Positions 7,604 to 9,811 of a stretch of 9,811 nucleotides of DNA are shown here, piece after piece. This DNA comes from Chitinophagaceae bacterium UBA2793 (GTDB lineage Bacteria; Bacteroidota; Bacteroidia; Chitinophagales; Chitinophagaceae), in contig DEHT01000021.1 of assembly GCA_002352045.1 (NCBI GenBank), positions 575 to 10,385 on the forward strand, in the 5' to 3' direction. The number at the start of each line of letters is the position of its first letter. The stretch's first letter is position 1. The notes under the pieces are model-generated. The model ran no database searches. It was not told the DNA's origin and saw only the letters and a program-made list of their open reading frames with translations. The position numbers were made by a program, and so were the translations under genes.

Positions 7604-8686
7604 TTAAAGATATTTATCGCCTTTGCTTCTTTTTATTTCTGCAACGTATTCTTTTATTTCCTGCTCCTTATCTTTTTTACAAATGAGCAATACATCGTTG
7701 GTATCTACCACAATAAAATCGTCTACCCCTTGCAGTACTATCAGTTTATCGTTATCGGCATGTACCATATTTTGAGTAGAGTCAAAAACGATTACGTTGT
7801 TTCCGGCAACAGCATTACCCAGGTAATCTTTTTCCAGGGTATCGTAAGCTGTTTTCCAGGTGCCCAGGTCGCTCCAGCCAAATGAAGCCGGAATTACATA
7901 CACATTATCGGCTTTTTCCATAATGCCATAATCAATGGAAATATTCACACACTGCGGATAAATGCGCTCAATGGCTTCTTCTTCGTTTGTGCTGTTGAAA
8001 TTATTTTTTTCGGCATCAAACACTTCATGCATTTCGGGCAACAATTGTTCAAAAGCCTTCACAATATTTTTCACCTGCCACATGAAAATTCCGGCATTCC
8101 ACAAAAAGTCGCCACTCGCTATAAATGTTTTTGCCAAAGCCAGGTCGGGTTTTTCGGTAAAGGTTTTTACTTTATAAACATTATCACTCACTGCCATATT
8201 TTCAAACTGTATATAGCCATATCCGGTATTGGGGTGATTGGGTTTAATACCCAGTGTAACTAAGGCTTTAATATTTGCAGTAAATTCTAATGCGTCTAAG
8301 CAAATTTTTTTAAAAGCATCCGGCTCCAAAATTAAATGATCGGCAGGTGCACAAATTAAATTGGCATCGGGATTTTTTTGCTGCAGTTTGTAAGAAATAT
8401 AAGCAATGCAGGGAGCTGTGTTTTTTCGGGAAGGCTCGCATAAAATATTTTCAACTCTTAAGCCAGGCAACTGCTCCTGCACAATTTCTTTGTATTGAAC
8501 CGATGTAACTACATAAATATTTTCGGCAGGTATAAACTGTGCAAACCGTTGATAGGTTGATTGAATAAGGGTTTGGCCTGTATTAAGAATATCTAAAAAT
8601 TGTTTGGGGAAATTGGTTCTGCTCATTGGCCAAAACCTGCTTCCAATTCCCCCGGCCATTATAGCCACATAATGATTGCTGTTCAT
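7604..8686 (-). CDS. manC: mannose-1-phosphate guanylyltransferase
   Basis: The enzyme makes GDP-mannose from mannose-1-phosphate and GTP, in the cytoplasm, for surface glycans and for GDP-fucose-type sugars. The 360-residue protein carries the nucleotidyltransferase signature AGGIGSRFWPMSR with PKQF (11-30), EPSRKNTAP (84-92), ADH (115-117, metal-binding), TGYGYIQ (154-160), FTEKP (176-180), WNAGIF (196-201) and FGWSDLGTW (269-277). Its length shows it lacks the C-terminal isomerase (cupin) domain of bifunctional ManC/AlgA proteins of roughly 470 residues. It is therefore the single-function type, and mannose-6-phosphate isomerase must come from elsewhere. It starts 25 bp after kdsD on the same strand, which supports an operon. 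The start ATG at 8686 gives the standard N-terminus. Confidence 0.93.
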   Translation of the reverse strand: MNSNHYVAIMAGGIGSRFWPMSRTNFPKQFLDILNTGQTLIQSTYQRFAQFIPAENIYVVTSVQYKEIVQEQLPGLRVENILCEPSRKNTAPCIAYISYKLQQKNPDANLICAPADHLILEPDAFKKICLDALEFTANIKALVTLGIKPNHPNTGYGYIQFENMAVSDNVYKVKTFTEKPDLALAKTFIASGDFLWNAGIFMWQVKNIVKAFEQLLPEMHEVFDAEKNNFNSTNEEEAIERIYPQCVNISIDYGIMEKADNVYVIPASFGWSDLGTWKTAYDTLEKDYLGNAVAGNNVIVFDSTQNMVHADNDKLIVLQGVDDFIVVDTNDVLLICKKDKEQEIKEYVAEIKRSKGDKYL

Positions 8687-8711
8687 ATATTGTAAGGGTT
8701 AAAACTACTGG

Positions 8712-9680
8712 TTAAATAATACCTTCTTTAATTAATTCCTGCAGGTGAAGTATTCCTACATATTTTTCATTGTCAACCGCTACCAACTGATTAATATTAT
8801 TTGCACGCATTTTTTCCAGAGCAGTTACCGCCAATGCATCGGTTTGAATTGTTTTAGGATTTTTTCCCATTATATCTTCAGCCTTCAACGTAGCAAAGGA
8901 GTCGTATTTTTCCAACATACGGCGTATATCACCATCGGTAATAATGCCTGCAATATTTTCATTTTGGTCCAGCACCACCACGGCCCCCAACCGTTTGTTG
9001 GTTATTTCTAAAATTGTTTCCTTGATGGATGCACCCATTGAAACCATCGGCCGCTCATGCGCCTGTACCAATTGAGCTACTCTTAAATACAATTTTTTTC
9101 CTAGTGCTCCACCCGGATGGTATTTTGCAAAATCGGTCGATTTAAATTGTTTTGTTTCCATTAAACAAATAGCCAATGCATCGCCCATTACCATTTGAGC
9201 GGTTGTGCTGGTAGTAGGCGCCAGGTTGTTGGGGCAGGCTTCCTGGGAAACGGTACTATTGATAACAATATCGCTGTGCTTTGCAAGATAGCCCTGCATA
9301 TTACCAACCAAACCAATTACGGTATTGCCAAAATTTTTTACCAGCGGAACCAACACTTTAATTTCGGGGCTATCGCCACTTTTACTAATGATAAGCACAA
9401 TATCATCGGGTTGCACCATTCCCAAGTCGCCATGAATGGCATCGGCAGCATGCATAAAAAGAGCCGGAGTGCCGGTACTGTTCATGGTGGCCGTAATTTT
9501 TTGAGCCACTATAGCACTTTTTCCAATGCCGCTTACCACCAATCTGCCGGCCGTTGAAGCAATTTGCTCCACTGCATTTTTAAAATCGGCATTAATATAA
9601 TTTTTCAAATTTGCAATGCTCTCCCACTGCAATTGAATACTATTTAATGCACTGTTGATTATAGCCTTTTCGCTCTTCAT
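8712..9680 (-). CDS. kdsD: D-arabinose-5-phosphate isomerase, KpsF/GutQ family (SIS plus two CBS)
   Basis: The enzyme interconverts ribulose-5-phosphate and arabinose-5-phosphate, the first committed step to Kdo. The 322 residues contain an N-terminal SIS domain (about 35-175) and two CBS domains (about 205-260 and 266-320), the standard layout. Catalytic residues known from E. coli KdsD line up with a constant offset of five: K54 in GIGKS, H83 in IHGDLGM, E106 in SPEI, E147 in SQEACP and H188 in HPGGALGKKL. ISKSGDSPE (98-106) is the phosphosugar-binding loop. It heads the minus-strand run with manC 25 bp downstream, and pairs functionally with kdsB in this window; kdsA, kdsC and the Kdo transferase are not seen. 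KpsF or GutQ paralogues catalyse the same reaction, so the symbol is the most likely of three. Confidence 0.92.
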   Translation of the reverse strand: MKSEKAIINSALNSIQLQWESIANLKNYINADFKNAVEQIASTAGRLVVSGIGKSAIVAQKITATMNSTGTPALFMHAADAIHGDLGMVQPDDIVLIISKSGDSPEIKVLVPLVKNFGNTVIGLVGNMQGYLAKHSDIVINSTVSQEACPNNLAPTTSTTAQMVMGDALAICLMETKQFKSTDFAKYHPGGALGKKLYLRVAQLVQAHERPMVSMGASIKETILEITNKRLGAVVVLDQNENIAGIITDGDIRRMLEKYDSFATLKAEDIMGKNPKTIQTDALAVTALEKMRANNINQLVAVDNEKYVGILHLQELIKEGII

Positions 9681-9683
9681 AAT

Positions 9684-9726
9684 GAAACCTGCAAGCTAAT
9701 TGAATTAGCCGAGAATACGAAACCTA
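9684..9726 (-). promoter_or_regulatory. putative kdsD upstream region with a perfect palindrome
   Basis: GCTAATT-G-AATTAGC at 9695-9709 is a perfect 7-bp-arm palindrome ending 15 bp before the kdsD start. On the minus strand AGGTTTC occurs on both sides of it (9690-9684 and 9725-9719). The outer copy extends to TAGGTTTC, one base away from the TAnnTTTG -7 consensus. This could be a promoter followed by an operator or a leader hairpin, but no regulator is identifiable. The remaining bases to the window end (to 9811) are AT-rich and show no gene. Confidence 0.35.
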
Positions 9727-9811
9727 CTACAATTAAACCCCTTTAGTTACCGACTATAAAAAACTACTTTTCTTTTAATTTTATTTACTAACTTGATAGG
9801 CAATTTAAACT

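Overview
The window looks like chromosomal DNA of a Bacteroidetes bacterium, most likely a Chitinophagaceae-type or related lineage. The reasons are low GC with A/T-rich spacers, no clear Shine-Dalgarno sequences, a TAnnTTTG-type -7 box in front of dnaN, a GGGCTTTAGCCC hairpin family, 8-bp ATTTGG-type spacer arrays, and protein sequences of Bacteroidetes type (KdsB, RecX, methionine aminotransferase). The species cannot be fixed from the window.

Layout. Positions 1-204 are non-coding and hold REP-like hairpins and a strong hairpin that could act as a terminator. A short HhH-GPD (AlkA-type) DNA glycosylase follows at 205-807 (+). It converges on a minus-strand pair, recX (1871-1404) and the GAF-fold free methionine-(R)-sulfoxide reductase (1312-836). 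Divergent from recX is dnaN, the sliding clamp (1996-3111, +), with its own promoter-like box and a clear terminator. Next come a DUF2007 zinc-ribbon protein (3173-3598) and a serine beta-lactamase-fold lipoprotein (3665-4909). The lipoprotein gene is visibly AT-richer than its neighbours and is followed by a large imperfect palindrome. kdsB (5098-5829) and a DinB-fold DUF1569 gene (5831-6280) form a tight pair ending in a terminator that also serves the opposite strand. The rest is a minus-strand run: kdsD (9680-8712), manC (8686-7604) and a methionine aminotransferase (7491-6352).

Functional themes. KdsD makes arabinose-5-phosphate, the first dedicated step of Kdo synthesis, and KdsB activates finished Kdo as CMP-Kdo. 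ManC supplies GDP-mannose. The right half is therefore envelope-glycan (LPS core and glycan) precursor supply. The left half is genome maintenance (base excision, RecA modulation, replication clamp) plus methionine redox repair.

Novelty. Most of this is ordinary housekeeping DNA and I do not see a convincing new defence or mobile system. The most interesting structures are non-coding: the attC-like imperfect palindrome behind the AT-rich hydrolase gene, the inverted 8-bp periodic array between manC and the aminotransferase, and the REP-like cluster at the left edge.
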